The position numbers and the translations under genes are program-made. From contig JALHJW010000008.1 in assembly GCA_022839785.1 (NCBI GenBank), positions 62,001-126,000 on the forward strand: a stretch of DNA of 64,000 nt, in the 5' to 3' direction. The DNA comes from Desulfovibrio sp. (lineage in GTDB: Bacteria > Desulfobacterota > Desulfovibrionia > Desulfovibrionales > Desulfovibrionaceae). The notes under the pieces are model-generated. The model was given only the letters and a program-made list of their open reading frames with translations, was not told where the DNA came from and did not search any database. Shown piece after piece: positions 49,495-60,164 of the stretch. Every line of letters starts with the position of its first letter. Positions within the stretch are counted from its first letter, which is position 1.

Positions 49495-49827
49495 TCAGGG
49501 CGGGGGGCAGAGGTGGCAAATGCCCGCCACGGCCGAGACCGGCAGGATGAAGGCGATGCCCGCGCCGGGCCGTTCGAGGTCTCCGGCCTTGACGATGGCC
49601 TCAAGCACGCGGCGGCTGATGTCCGACGGGACCAGCGTGAGCACGATCTCCTTTTCCGGCTCGATCCGGATGCCCATGATGGTGGCCTTTTCCCGTATGC
49701 CCGTGCCCCGGCCGAAGATGATCGTGCCGCCCTCGGCCCCGGCCTGACGCGAGGCCGTGACCACGGGTTCGCTACGGCCCTTGTCGACGATGGTCACGAT
49801 GCAGTCGAAGCCTTCAAGGACGTTCAT
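49495..49827 (-). CDS. PII-like signal protein
   Basis: A 110-residue protein of the PII (GlnB-like) fold: CIVTIVDKGRSEPVV, GGTIIFGRGTGIREKAT and IVLTLVPSDISRRVLEAI. The T-loop region is short and lacks the GlnB uridylylation Tyr context (GRQKGHTELYRG type). It overlaps the stop of the second DUF1538 gene by 14 bp. PII proteins bind ATP/ADP and effectors and usually gate a membrane partner, which here is most likely the DUF1538 pair. Confidence 0.9.
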   Translation of the reverse strand: MNVLEGFDCIVTIVDKGRSEPVVTASRQAGAEGGTIIFGRGTGIREKATIMGIRIEPEKEIVLTLVPSDISRRVLEAIVKAGDLERPGAGIAFILPVSAVAGICHLCPPP

Positions 49828-50554
49828 CGGGATTCGCTCCTTGTCGTGAATAGAGAAGTCCCAGGGCCATGACCGAGAGGATGGGGGCCAGGGCCACCAA
49901 GGCGATGAGGCCGAAACCGTCGGCCACGGGGTCTCGGCCTTCCATGGCTCCTGCCGCGCCGAGCACCACGGCCATGATGAAGGTCACGGTCATGGGGCCG
50001 GTGGCCACGCCGCCCGCGTCGAAGGCCGCGGCGATGAAGGCCGGAGTGGAGCGGCGGGTCATGAGCAGGGCCAGGGCGTAGCCCGGGACCACGATCCAGA
50101 GAATGGGAATGCCCGCGAGCAGCTTGACCATACCCAGGGCCACGAACAGCCCCACGCCCAGGGAAAGGGCCAGAAGCACCGGCCGCTGTCCCACGGAACC
50201 GCCCGAGGCCTTTTCCATCTCGATGGCCAGCACCCGCACCGCGGGCTCGGCCGCCGTGGCCGCGAAGCCGAAGAGGAAGCCCAGGGGAATCAGGGCCCAG
50301 CGCCAGGAAGACTGGCCGATGATGCGGCCGATCTCGGTTCCGGCGGGCAAAAAGCCCTGGGTCACGCCCTGCAGGAAGAGCACCAGCCCGAGGTAGGAGA
50401 GCAGGACGCCCCCCAGCAGCCGCCGCACGTAGGAGGCGGGCAGACGCAGGGCGCGGTGCTGCATCCAGGCGAAGAAGAGCACCAGGGGCGCGAAGGCCAT
50501 GATAAGTTCCAGGGCCACATGGCGCACGTCGAGAAAATCGAGCAGCACGTTCAT
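49814..50554 (-). CDS. DUF1538 membrane protein, second copy
   Basis: A 246-residue integral membrane protein with about six to seven helices. It carries the DUF1538 motifs AAEPAVRVLAIEM and FDAGGVATGPMTVTFI in the same order as its neighbour. Overlaps the first copy by 4 bp (ATGA) and the PII gene by 14 bp. The AFDAGG..TGP motif in a helix break looks like a substrate or ion site. Probably a transporter subunit under PII control; this is inference from coupling. Confidence 0.87.
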   Translation of the reverse strand: MNVLLDFLDVRHVALELIMAFAPLVLFFAWMQHRALRLPASYVRRLLGGVLLSYLGLVLFLQGVTQGFLPAGTEIGRIIGQSSWRWALIPLGFLFGFAATAAEPAVRVLAIEMEKASGGSVGQRPVLLALSLGVGLFVALGMVKLLAGIPILWIVVPGYALALLMTRRSTPAFIAAAFDAGGVATGPMTVTFIMAVVLGAAGAMEGRDPVADGFGLIALVALAPILSVMALGLLYSRQGANPDERP

Positions 50555-51246
50555 CCGTAGACCATCCCCAGGAGCATGACCCCGAGCACCGGGCCGATGG
50601 AGGCCAGACCCACCAGGCCGAAGCCCTCGCTGAACGAGCTTTTGCCGCCGAGCACGCCCACGGTGCCGAGCCCCAGGGCGATGATGAAGGGCACTGTGAC
50701 CGGTCCGGTGGTCACGCCGCCCGCGTCGAAGGCGATGGGCAGGAAGTCTTGGGGCGTGAAGAAGGCCAGCAGCAGGATCAGGGCGTACCCTCCAGCCAGC
50801 AGGCGCACGATGGGTACGCCCGTGAGGATGCGCAGGACCGCTCCGGCCACGCACACCCCCACGCTGAGGGCCACCACGAGGATGAGCAGATCGCGCGCCA
50901 CCAGCCCCTCGGAGACGAAATCCACCTGGTGCGCCAGCACGCGCACGTCAGGTTCGGCCACGGTGATGGCCGTGCCCAGCAGGAAGGCCATGAACAGCAG
51001 GTAGGGCAGGGAGCCGCTCTTGGGCAGCTCGCCGCCGATGGCCTCGCCCATGGGCAACAGGCCGGACCGGACCCCGACGAGGAAAAGGAGCAGCCCCGCG
51101 CCCACGAACAACGCGCCCAGCAGAAAGCGGACGAAGACCGTCACGGGCATGTGCAGCAGACTCACCTGCAGCGCGCAGACCACCAGGCTGATGGGCAGCA
51201 CGGAGAGCGCGACCTCTCGCAGCAGATGGAGGAACTCCTTGTTCAT
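50551..51246 (-). CDS. DUF1538 membrane protein, first copy
   Basis: A 231-residue protein homologous to the next gene: ITVAEPDVRVLAHQV and FDAGGVTTGPVTVPFI. About six to seven helices. It begins the three-gene operon DUF1538-DUF1538-PII, divergent from speA with 236 bp between. The two halves could form a heterodimeric carrier. No experimental function can be assigned from sequence alone. Confidence 0.87.
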   Translation of the reverse strand: MNKEFLHLLREVALSVLPISLVVCALQVSLLHMPVTVFVRFLLGALFVGAGLLLFLVGVRSGLLPMGEAIGGELPKSGSLPYLLFMAFLLGTAITVAEPDVRVLAHQVDFVSEGLVARDLLILVVALSVGVCVAGAVLRILTGVPIVRLLAGGYALILLLAFFTPQDFLPIAFDAGGVTTGPVTVPFIIALGLGTVGVLGGKSSFSEGFGLVGLASIGPVLGVMLLGMVYG

Positions 51247-51482
51247 CGATCACCCAGGGAGATTCGGTCACCAAAAAGCTTTGATTGTTTAACATCTTTC
51301 AGGAAGTCTTGTCCACCGTCCTGTCAAAAAACTCGTTGTTCGCCTGCATCCGTGCGCCATCGCCATCAAACTTTCACTTTACAAAAAGCGCGCAAGACCC
51401 TATCGGGCATTCCCCGGCGTTGTACAATACCCGCCCGGTCGTGTAGAGAGGTCGTTGGCCGCGAGGCCTCCGGAGGGTGACA

Positions 51483-53402
51483 ATGGTCAAGAAGGACGCC
51501 CTGGAGCGCTGGACCGTCGAGCAGTCGGCGGAACTCTACAGCATCCGCAACTGGGGCGCGGGCTATTTCGACGTCTCCAGGGACGGCCATGTGGTCATCA
51601 CGCCGTTCCTGGACAACAAGAAGGCGCGCGTCTCCATCCCCAAGATCATCAAGGGCCTGCGCGAGCGCGGCCTGGATATGCCCGTGCTGCTGCGCGTCGA
51701 GAACATCCTCGACTCGCAGATATCCCTGCTGCACCAGTCCTTCCGCACCGCCATGGAGCGGCTGGGCTACAAAAGCGTCTTTCGCGGCGTCTTTCCCATC
51801 AAAGTCAACCAGCAGGAGCAGGTGCTCGAAGAGATCACCAAGCACGGCGGCAAGTACCACCACGGCCTCGAGGCCGGCTCCAAGGCCGAACTCATCGCCG
51901 CCCTGGCCATGCTGCGCGACCCCGAAGCCTGCCTCATCTGCAACGGATACAAGGACGAGGAGTTCATCGATCTCGGCCTCTACGCCTGCAAAATGGGCTA
52001 CAAGATCTTCTTCGTCCTCGAAATGCCCTCGGAACTCGAACTCATCCTCGAACGCTCCAAGGCCCTGGGCATCGAGCCGCTGCTCGGCGTGCGCATGAAG
52101 CTCGCGGCCAAGGCGGGCGGCCATTGGACCGAGTCCGGCGGCGACCGCTCCATCTTCGGCCTGGACTCGGCCCAGATCGTGGAGGTCGTGGACCGCCTGA
52201 AAGCCGCGGACATGCTGCACTGCCTGCGTCTGGTCCACTATCACCTGGGCTCGCAGATCCCCAACATCCGCGACATCCGCACCGCCGTGCAGGAGGCCTG
52301 CCGGGTCTACTGCGGCCTCATCGACGAGGGCGCGGCCATGGGCTACCTCGACCTCGGCGGCGGCCTGGCCGTGGACTACGACGGCTCGCACACCAACTAC
52401 GTCAACTCGCGCAACTACACCCTGGACGAGTACTGCGCCGACGTGGTCGAGGCGGTCATGCAGACCCTGGACGAGAAGGGCATGGACCACCCCGTGCTCA
52501 TCACCGAGTCCGGCCGCGCCCTGGTGGCCTACTACTCGGTCCTGCTCTTCAACATCCTGGACACCTCCCGCTTCGAGGCCCCGCCCCTGCCCAAGTCCCT
52601 GCCCGAGGAGACGCCCACCCTCATCGCCAACCTCTTCGAGGCGGCCAAGTCCATGTCCGTGCGCAACGTGCAGGAGAGCCTCAACGATGCGGTCTACTAC
52701 CGCGACGAGATCAGGGGCCTCTTCCGCCACGGCCACGTGAGCCTGCGCCAGCGCGCCCTGGCCGAGAACATCTTCTGGCACATGGTCAACCAGGCCGCCG
52801 GGCTGCTCAAGCAGCTCAAGCAGGTGCCGCCCGAGCTGGACGACCTGCACGAGGCCATCTCCGACATCTACTACGCCAACATGAGCGTCTTCCAGTCCGT
52901 GCCCGACTCCTGGGCCATCGGCCACATCTTCCCCATCATGCCGGTGCACCGCCTGGACGAGATGCCCACCCGGCGCGCCATCCTGGCCGACATCACCTGC
53001 GACTGCGACGGCAAGATCGACCGCTTCATCGACCCGCACGCCGTGGCTAAGTCCCTGCCTCTGCACGAACTGAAAGACAACGAGGAGTACTACCTCGGCG
53101 TCTTTCTCGTGGGCGCGTACCAGGAGACCCTGGGCGATCTGCACAACCTGCTCGGCGACACCAACGTGGTCTCCCTGCGCATCCATGAGGACAACAGCTA
53201 CGACTTCGTGCGCGAGGTCGAGGGCGACACCGTGTCCGACGTGCTCTCCTACGTGGAGTTCGACCCCAAGAAGCTGCAGACGCGCTTCCGCCATACCGCC
53301 GAAAAGGCCGTGCGCGAAGGTCGCATCACGGCGCGCGAACGCCGCGACATCATGCGCGCTTTCGAGGACGGCATGCGCGGCTACACGTACTTCGAACGCT
53401 AA
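51483..53402 (+). CDS. speA: Biosynthetic arginine decarboxylase
   Basis: PLP enzyme converting arginine to agmatine, the first step of the polyamine route here. It has 639 residues. The PLP-binding Lys lies in VFPIKVNQQEQVL, with HGLEAGSKAELI, a Gly-rich phosphate loop LDLGGGLAVDYDG, and SGRALVAYYSVLLF in the C-terminal domain. ATG 51483 has GGAGG six bases upstream; an earlier GTG overlapping the ribosome site is rejected. It leads an operon with carboxynorspermidine dehydrogenase and is joined by nspC and speB. Confidence 0.96.
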   Translation: MVKKDALERWTVEQSAELYSIRNWGAGYFDVSRDGHVVITPFLDNKKARVSIPKIIKGLRERGLDMPVLLRVENILDSQISLLHQSFRTAMERLGYKSVFRGVFPIKVNQQEQVLEEITKHGGKYHHGLEAGSKAELIAALAMLRDPEACLICNGYKDEEFIDLGLYACKMGYKIFFVLEMPSELELILERSKALGIEPLLGVRMKLAAKAGGHWTESGGDRSIFGLDSAQIVEVVDRLKAADMLHCLRLVHYHLGSQIPNIRDIRTAVQEACRVYCGLIDEGAAMGYLDLGGGLAVDYDGSHTNYVNSRNYTLDEYCADVVEAVMQTLDEKGMDHPVLITESGRALVAYYSVLLFNILDTSRFEAPPLPKSLPEETPTLIANLFEAAKSMSVRNVQESLNDAVYYRDEIRGLFRHGHVSLRQRALAENIFWHMVNQAAGLLKQLKQVPPELDDLHEAISDIYYANMSVFQSVPDSWAIGHIFPIMPVHRLDEMPTRRAILADITCDCDGKIDRFIDPHAVAKSLPLHELKDNEEYYLGVFLVGAYQETLGDLHNLLGDTNVVSLRIHEDNSYDFVREVEGDTVSDVLSYVEFDPKKLQTRFRHTAEKAVREGRITARERRDIMRAFEDGMRGYTYFER

Positions 53403-53450
53403 ATCCCGTGTGTCCGGCCCGGCATGTGGCCGGGAAAGAAGGAGGACCCC

Positions 53451-54635
<1,185 letters not shown>

Positions 54636-55003
54636 GAATGCCTCCGGCGGCCAGGGAGGCGCTCCGCGCGCCTCCCTGGACCCTCCTGCGCCAGGCCGAG
54701 GGCCTGGACCGGTTTCTGGTTGGTAGGCTCGATGGCCGTGCAGACGCGGCCACGACTGCTGAACGGCGGTCGGGAAGGGCCGGTCGCGGGCCGGAGGACG
54801 GACGGGGAAGATTCAAGACGTTTTTTTCCTCCCCGCCGGGGACGGTGGGGAGGAAAACGCCATTTTGCCCCCATTCCCGCGCCGACGGGAGGAAGGGCGA
54901 ACGCCACACAAGGCCCTTGGCGCGGGAAGTATGGAGACAGGCTCACGAGGACGTACAACGGAATCGTTGACCCTGCAGCTTCCCGACCTTGGCCGCGAAG
55001 CGT
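54636..55003. other. Non-coding gap with hairpins between the dehydrogenase and nspC genes
   Basis: No gene is recognised in this part of the 474 bp gap. CCAGGGAGGCGC pairs with GCGCCTCCCTGG around a 5-nt loop just after the dehydrogenase stop (about 54656-54685). A second hairpin at 54834-54867 has a 15 bp stem with one G-U pair and a GGGA loop, but without a U-tract. The rest up to the repeat at 55004 looks non-coding. Confidence 0.6.
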
Positions 55004-55090
55004 AACAAAAAGTTTTGAGGAAGAGGGGATGGGGTTCGGGGAAGGGGAGAAACCCCTTTTCCAAAAGGGGTTTCTCCCCTTCCCCGATTC
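55004..55090 (+). repeat. Intergenic repeat, copy 4, with a 25 bp perfect hairpin
   Basis: Opens GAAGCGTAACAAAAAGTTTT like copy 3. Positions 55036-55060 are the exact complement of 55063-55087 around a 2-nt CC loop. The centre CCCCTTTTCCAAAAGGGG is identical to copy 3. It fills the leader just upstream of nspC, as copy 3 does for ettA. Confidence 0.85.
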
Positions 55091-55109
55091 TCTCCCATCG
55101 GGGCTTTTC

Positions 55110-56285
55110 ATGAAAAAATCTCTTCTCGAAGGGCTGCGGTTCGATCCGCAGGGGGTTCCGTCGCCGTCGTATGTGGTGGACGCGGAATTGCTGCGGCGCA
55201 ACGCGGCGATTCTGGACGCCGTGCGCAGGCGCACGGGCTGCAAGATACTGCTCGCGCTCAAGGGTTTCGCCATGTGGAGCGCCTTTGACCACGTCCGGTG
55301 GGCCCTGGACGGCACCTGCGCCAGCTCGCCGCACGAGGCGCGGCTTGGCCGCGAGGAGTTCGGCGGCGAGGTCCACTCCTTTGCCGCGGGCATGAACGAG
55401 GCCCAGGTGCGCGAATTCGGCGCGCTGTCCGACCACATGGTCTTCAACTCGTTCCACCAGTTCGAGAGGTTCAGGGACATCGCGGCCCAGGCGGCACGGG
55501 AGGCGGGGCGCGACCTCGATTTCGCGCTGCGCGTCAACCCGGAGCACTCCGAGGGCCACACGCCCATCTACGACCCCTGCGGGCCGTGCTCGCGCCTGGG
55601 CATCCGGCGCGGCGAGTTCGAGGGCAAGAACCTGGGCGGCGTCACCGGGCTGCATTTCCACACCCTCTGCCAGCATAACGCCGACGCCCTGGAGCGCACC
55701 CTGGCGGCCTTCGAGCGCGGCTTCGCGGACCTGATCCCGGGCCTCTCCTACGTCAATTTCGGCGGCGGCCACCACATCACCCGGCCCGACTACGACATGG
55801 AGCGGCTCTGCCGCCTCGTCGAGGGGTTCCAGGCGCGCTACGGCGTGCAGGTCTATCTGGAGCCGGGCGAGGCCGTGGCCCTGAACGCGGGCTTTTTGGT
55901 CAGCGAGGTGCTGGACGTGGTCGAGCGCGGCATGCCCCTCGCCATCCTGGACACCGCCGTGCCCTGCCACATGCCCGACGTCATCGAAATGCCCTACCGC
56001 CCGGAGATCATCGGCGCGGGAACGCCCGGCGAAAAACCTTTCACCTACAGGCTGGGAGGGCTTTCGTGCCTGGCCGGGGACGTGGCCGGGGACTACGCCT
56101 TCGACGCGCCGCTCAGGCCCGGCGACCGCCTGGTCTTCTGCGACATGGCCATCTATTCCATGGTCAAGACCAACACCTTCAACGGCGTGAACCTGCCCGC
56201 CATCTGCCTGCTGGAACCGGGAGAGGCGACGCCGCGCGTGGTGAAAACCTTCGGCTACGAGGACTTCAAGGGACGCCTGTCATGA
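55110..56285 (+). CDS. nspC: Carboxynorspermidine decarboxylase
   Basis: PLP fold III decarboxylase that forms spermidine or norspermidine from the carboxy intermediate. It has 391 residues. The PLP Lys lies in LLALKGFAMW, with GLHFHTLCQHNA, NFGGGHHITRPDYD and EPGEAVALNAG motifs; the active-site Cys is near SCLAGDVAGDYAF. ATG 55110 is about 20 bp after the long hairpin repeat. The stop overlaps speB (ATGA). Its separation from the dehydrogenase by 474 bp and a repeat suggests the operon may be split into two transcripts. Confidence 0.94.
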   Translation: MKKSLLEGLRFDPQGVPSPSYVVDAELLRRNAAILDAVRRRTGCKILLALKGFAMWSAFDHVRWALDGTCASSPHEARLGREEFGGEVHSFAAGMNEAQVREFGALSDHMVFNSFHQFERFRDIAAQAAREAGRDLDFALRVNPEHSEGHTPIYDPCGPCSRLGIRRGEFEGKNLGGVTGLHFHTLCQHNADALERTLAAFERGFADLIPGLSYVNFGGGHHITRPDYDMERLCRLVEGFQARYGVQVYLEPGEAVALNAGFLVSEVLDVVERGMPLAILDTAVPCHMPDVIEMPYRPEIIGAGTPGEKPFTYRLGGLSCLAGDVAGDYAFDAPLRPGDRLVFCDMAIYSMVKTNTFNGVNLPAICLLEPGEATPRVVKTFGYEDFKGRLS

Positions 56286-57145
56286 AGAATACGCCATCGT
56301 TCCACGGCGACGAGTTCACGAACGGCGTTCCGGCCGACTCGCTCTTCCACGTCATTCCGGTTCCCTGGGAGGACACGGTCTCCTACGGCGGCGGCACGGG
56401 CGAGGGACCCGCCGCCATCCTTGAGGCCAGCGGCCAGCTTGAGGCCAACCTCGGGCGGGCCGTGCCCGGCTCCTTTGGCATCCACACCATGCAGGAGATC
56501 CTGTGCGACGGCCCGGCGGAGGAGGTCCTTTCCCGCATCGAGGCCGCCACGGCGCGGGTGCTGCGCGGCGGCAAGATACCGGTGCTGCTCGGCGGCGAGC
56601 ACACGGTCACGCTCGGCGCGCTGCGCGCCTTCGCCGCGCGCGGGAAAAGCGTGGGCGTCGTGCAGTTCGACGCCCACGCGGATCTTCGGGATTCCTACGA
56701 GGGGTCGCGGTATTCCCACGCCTGCGTCATGCGCCGGGCGCACGATCTGGGCTTTCCGCTCTTCCAGATCGGCGTGCGCGCGCCGTGCGTCGAGGAGCTG
56801 GACTATCGCCAGGCCCACGCCGTCCCGCACCTGGACGCGCGCACGATCTGGGAGCTGGGCATCCCGGAAAAGCCCCTTCCGCCCGATTTTCCCGAAGAGA
56901 TTTACCTGACCTTCGACGTGGACGGCCTGGACCCGTCCATCATGCCCGCCACGGGCACGCCCGTGCCCGGCGGCCTCACCTGGCGCGAGGCGGTGGTGGC
57001 GCTTGAGCGCGTCTGCCAGGGACGCCGCGTGGTGGGCATGGACGTGGTGGAGCTGGCCCCCAGGCCGTCTGACCACGCCTCCAACTTCGCCGCCGCGCTG
57101 CTCTGCTACACCATGATGGACCTGGCGGCGCGGAGCCGGGCGTGA
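56282..57145 (+). CDS. speB: Agmatinase
   Basis: Binuclear-Mn ureohydrolase that converts agmatine to putrescine and urea. It has 287 residues with the ligand motifs LGGEHTVTLG, FDAHADLRDSY and FDVDGLDPSIMP. ATG 56282 overlaps the nspC stop by 4 bp. It completes the chain arginine - agmatine - putrescine feeding the carboxyspermidine route. Its GTGA overlap with trmJ extends the transcript to an unrelated RNA methylase. Confidence 0.95.
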   Translation: MKNTPSFHGDEFTNGVPADSLFHVIPVPWEDTVSYGGGTGEGPAAILEASGQLEANLGRAVPGSFGIHTMQEILCDGPAEEVLSRIEAATARVLRGGKIPVLLGGEHTVTLGALRAFAARGKSVGVVQFDAHADLRDSYEGSRYSHACVMRRAHDLGFPLFQIGVRAPCVEELDYRQAHAVPHLDARTIWELGIPEKPLPPDFPEEIYLTFDVDGLDPSIMPATGTPVPGGLTWREAVVALERVCQGRRVVGMDVVELAPRPSDHASNFAAALLCYTMMDLAARSRA

Positions 57146-57924
57146 GCACGGGGCCGGAGGCCATGCCGGAGCTTGCCGGGCTGGCCGTGGTCCTGGTGCG
57201 GCCCCGCTTCCCGGAGAACGTGGGGGCCGTGGCCCGCGCCTGCCTGAACATGGGCGTGGCCGAACTCAGGCTCGTGGCCCCGGAGCGCTGGGACATGGAA
57301 AAGGCCCTGCCCATGGCCACGCTCCACGCCCGGCCCCTGCTCGAAACCCTCCGCTTCTACGACGACCTGGGCGGGGCCCTGGCCGACTGCACCGAGGCGT
57401 ACGCCACCACGGCCCGGCTGGGCGGCTGGCGGCGCGCGCCCCTGCAGCCGGGCGAGGCCGGGGAGTCCATGGCCCGCCATCTCGCCTCTGGCGGCCGCTG
57501 CGCCCTGGTCATGGGGCCGGAGGACAAGGGGCTGCCCAACGAGGACACCTCGCGCTGCACCCACCTCGTGACCATCCCCACGGCCAGCGCGGGCCGCTCG
57601 CTCAACCTCGCCCAGGCCGCGCTGCTCGTGCTCTGGGAGGCGCTCAAGGCGCGCCGGGAACTGGCGCGGGAGGAGGCCGGAGGCGAGGCGGCCCCGCCCC
57701 CCGGCTCCATTGGCCTGGCCGAGCGCGAACTGCTCACGGCCCGCGTCAAGGAGGCCCTCTTGCGCCTGGACGTGCTGCACGGCGACAATCCTGACTACTT
57801 CCTCCTGCCCTTCCGCCGCCTCCTGGCCAGGGCGCACGTCACGCGGAGGGAATTCGACATGCTTATGGGCGTCTGTAGGCAAATTAGCTGGCTGGCCGAC
57901 AGGGCGGCGGACAAGGGCGAATAG
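57142..57924 (+). CDS. TrmJ-like SPOUT tRNA methyltransferase
   Basis: A 260-residue SPOUT methyltransferase of the TrmJ (tRNA Cm/Um32) type: LVRPRFPENVGAVARACLNM, RCALVMGPEDKGLPNEDT and TIPTASAGRSLNLAQAALLV, the knot signatures, then a C-terminal helical arm. GTG 57142 overlaps the speB stop by 4 bp. The C-terminal block MGVCRQISWLADRAADKGE is partly duplicated just downstream. Target base is inferred from family. Confidence 0.9.
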   Translation: MSTGPEAMPELAGLAVVLVRPRFPENVGAVARACLNMGVAELRLVAPERWDMEKALPMATLHARPLLETLRFYDDLGGALADCTEAYATTARLGGWRRAPLQPGEAGESMARHLASGGRCALVMGPEDKGLPNEDTSRCTHLVTIPTASAGRSLNLAQAALLVLWEALKARRELAREEAGGEAAPPPGSIGLAERELLTARVKEALLRLDVLHGDNPDYFLLPFRRLLARAHVTRREFDMLMGVCRQISWLADRAADKGE

Positions 57925-57995
57925 GCAGCTCGCTCCGGCGCTGTCGCCAGCCGTAGGACTCGCGGAGGACCGCGCGTCCAACGGCTGGCGCGCTC

Positions 57996-58055
57996 ATGGG
58001 CGTCTTTCGGCAGATAGGCTGGCGGACGGGTAAGGCTGGAAACAAGGACGAGCCG
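57996..58055 (+). pseudogene. Decayed duplicate of the trmJ 3' end
   Basis: The DNA from ATG 57996 reads MGVFRQIGWRTGKAGNKDE, aligning without gaps to the last residues of the TrmJ-like protein (MGVCRQISWLADRAADKGE, 10 of 19 identical). It lies 72 bp after the trmJ stop and has no upstream gene body. It looks like the relic of a tandem duplication. The rest of the 205 bp gap to htpG holds only a terminator. Confidence 0.6.
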
Positions 58056-58070
58056 TCCTCTGCTCCAGGC

Positions 58071-58113
58071 AAGCAAGGAGGCCGCCGCCCGAACGGGCGG
58101 CGGCCTCCTGCTT
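58071..58113. terminator. Bidirectional terminator between trmJ and htpG
   Basis: AGGAGGCCGCCGCCCG (58076-58091) pairs exactly with 58094-58109 around an AA loop; four more pairs extend it past a bulged A. GCTTTT follows on the plus strand. It serves both converging genes. Confidence 0.8.
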
Positions 58114-58130
58114 TTCCATGCGTGATGCGG

Positions 58131-60050
58131 CTACTTCACATACAGTTCGCTGGCCTTGGCCAGGACGTCGCGCATGTGGCGCACCAGGGTGTGCGGGTCG
58201 TCCACGTAGCCGTCCTGGAGCATGGCCGATTCGTAGAGCTGTTCCGTGGCCAGGGACAGGAAGGGGTCGTCCAGGTCCTTGGCCGCGAGCCGCAGCAGGC
58301 TGCGCAGCACCGGGTGGCGGGTGTTGATCTCTAGGATGCGGGCGGGCGGCGTGTCGTCCTTGGTGATGAGGCGCATGATCTTCTGCATGCCCGAGGAGGG
58401 CTGTCCGTCCGGGGCCACCAGGACCACGGGCGAATCCTGCAGGCGGCGGGATTCGCGCACGTCCGTCACGCGCTCCCCGAGGATGGTCTTCATGCGGCTG
58501 GTCAGGGCGGGCACGGCCAGGGCCTCGTCGTCGGACAGGGCTTCCTGGGCCGGGCCCTCGCCCTCGGCCCCTGCCGCGTCGGGCAGGGCCTCGATGGCCG
58601 CGAGATCGGCGCGCTCCGCCGGGACCAGCTTCAGCCCCTTGTACTCGTGCACGCTCTCCATGACGAACTCGTCGATGGGTTCGAGCAGGAGCAGGACCTC
58701 CACGCCCTTGCGGCGCAGCAGCTCCAGCGCGGGGTTGGCCAGCGCGGCCGCGCGGCTGGGCGCGAAGAGGTGGTAGATTTCCTTCTGCCCGTCCTTCATG
58801 CGGCCCTGGTACTCGGCCAGGGAGACCAGCCCCTCGGCGTCCTCGCAGGCCGTGGAGCCGAAGCGCACAAGCTCGGCGAAGGCCTCCCTGTTGGCGAAGT
58901 CCGAGTAGCCGAGCTTGAAGATTTTGCCGTGTTCACGCCAGAGCTTGGCGTATTTTTCCGCGTCGTCCTCGGCCAGCTTCTTCAGGTTGGAGAGCGCCTG
59001 CTTGACCAGCGAGGCGCTGATGGCGCGCAGCAGGCGGTTCTCCTGCAGGGTTTCGCGGGCCACGTTGAGCGGCAGGTCCTCGGAGTCCAGCACGCCGCGC
59101 AAAAAGCCCAGGTACTCGGGCAGGACGTCCTTGTTGCCGTGCTGGATGAGCACGCGACGCACGTAGAGGTCCAGCCCCTTCTGCCCCTGGTAGGAGCCCA
59201 TGAGCAGGTCGTGGTTCCTCTCGGGCGCGAAGAGCAGGGCGGTCCACTGGATGGGCGCGTCGGCCGCGATGTGGATGGTCGCAAGCGGCGCGTCCGTGTC
59301 GTAGGTCAGGAACTTGTAGAACTCGGCGTACTGCTCGGGCGTGATTTGGAACTTGGGCTCGCGCCAGATGGCCTGCACGGTGTTGACCCGCTCGCCGTCC
59401 ACGAGGATGGGCCAGGAGAGGAAGCTTGAATGCGCGCGCACGATGTCGCGCAGGCGGTCCGGGTCGGCGTATTCCTTGGCGTCGTCGCGCAGGGTGATTT
59501 TCAGGCGCGTGCCGCGCGCCGGGGCGTCCTCTCCCGCCTCGGCGATGGAGAAGCTGCCCTTGCCGTCCGAAGTCCAGGTCCAGGCCGTGGCGTCGGGGGC
59601 GGCGCTCTTGGTGGTCAGCTCCACGGTATCGGCGATCATGAAAACGGAGTAGAAGCCCACACCGAACTGGCCGATGACCGACGAGGCCTGGGCCGGGTCC
59701 TTGGACTCGGCGAGGCGGCGCGCGAATTCCGCCGTGCCCGAGTGGGCGATGGTGCCGATGTTCTGGATGATCTCGTCGCGGGTCATGCCGATGCCGGTGT
59801 CCTCGACCGTGACGGTTCCGGCCTCCTTGTCCGTGACGACGCGGATATCCAGGGGCAGGTCGTCGGCTCCGCCGCCGCTGTCCGCCGCGCCGCCGAGCTG
59901 CGCCAGGCGCAGTTTGTCCAGGGCGTCCGAGGCGTTGGAGACCAGCTCACGCAGGAAAATGTCCTTGCTGGCGTAGAGGGAGTGGACCAGGATGTCGAGA
60001 AGCTTGCGGGTTTCCGCCTTGAATTCGAAGGTGTCCGTTGCGGGACTCAT
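58131..60050 (-). CDS. htpG: Molecular chaperone HtpG (Hsp90)
   Basis: Bacterial Hsp90, an ATP-driven homodimeric chaperone of the cytosol. It has 639 residues. The N-terminal GHKL ATPase has [25 protein letters not shown] and [13 protein letters not shown]. The middle domain has [18 protein letters not shown] with the catalytic Arg region, and a C-terminal dimerisation domain ends at FYESAM-like [15 protein letters not shown] 60050. No heat-shock CIRCE or sigma32 box could be recognised in the 114 bp divergent gap. Confidence 0.97.
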
Positions 60051-60164
60051 GGCGCGGTGTCCTCCTTGCGCTGGGGATGATCAACCTGGAGAAGTAAGAC
60101 GACGCGCCGTCTTGGCAAGGGGGCGGGCTCGACTTCGCGCGGGGCCTGGCGTATCTGCTGGCGC

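Noticed and set aside
54834..54867. Hairpin with 15 bp stem as a terminator
   Set aside because: T-runs precede and A-runs follow the stem on each strand, so neither direction has a 3' U-tract.
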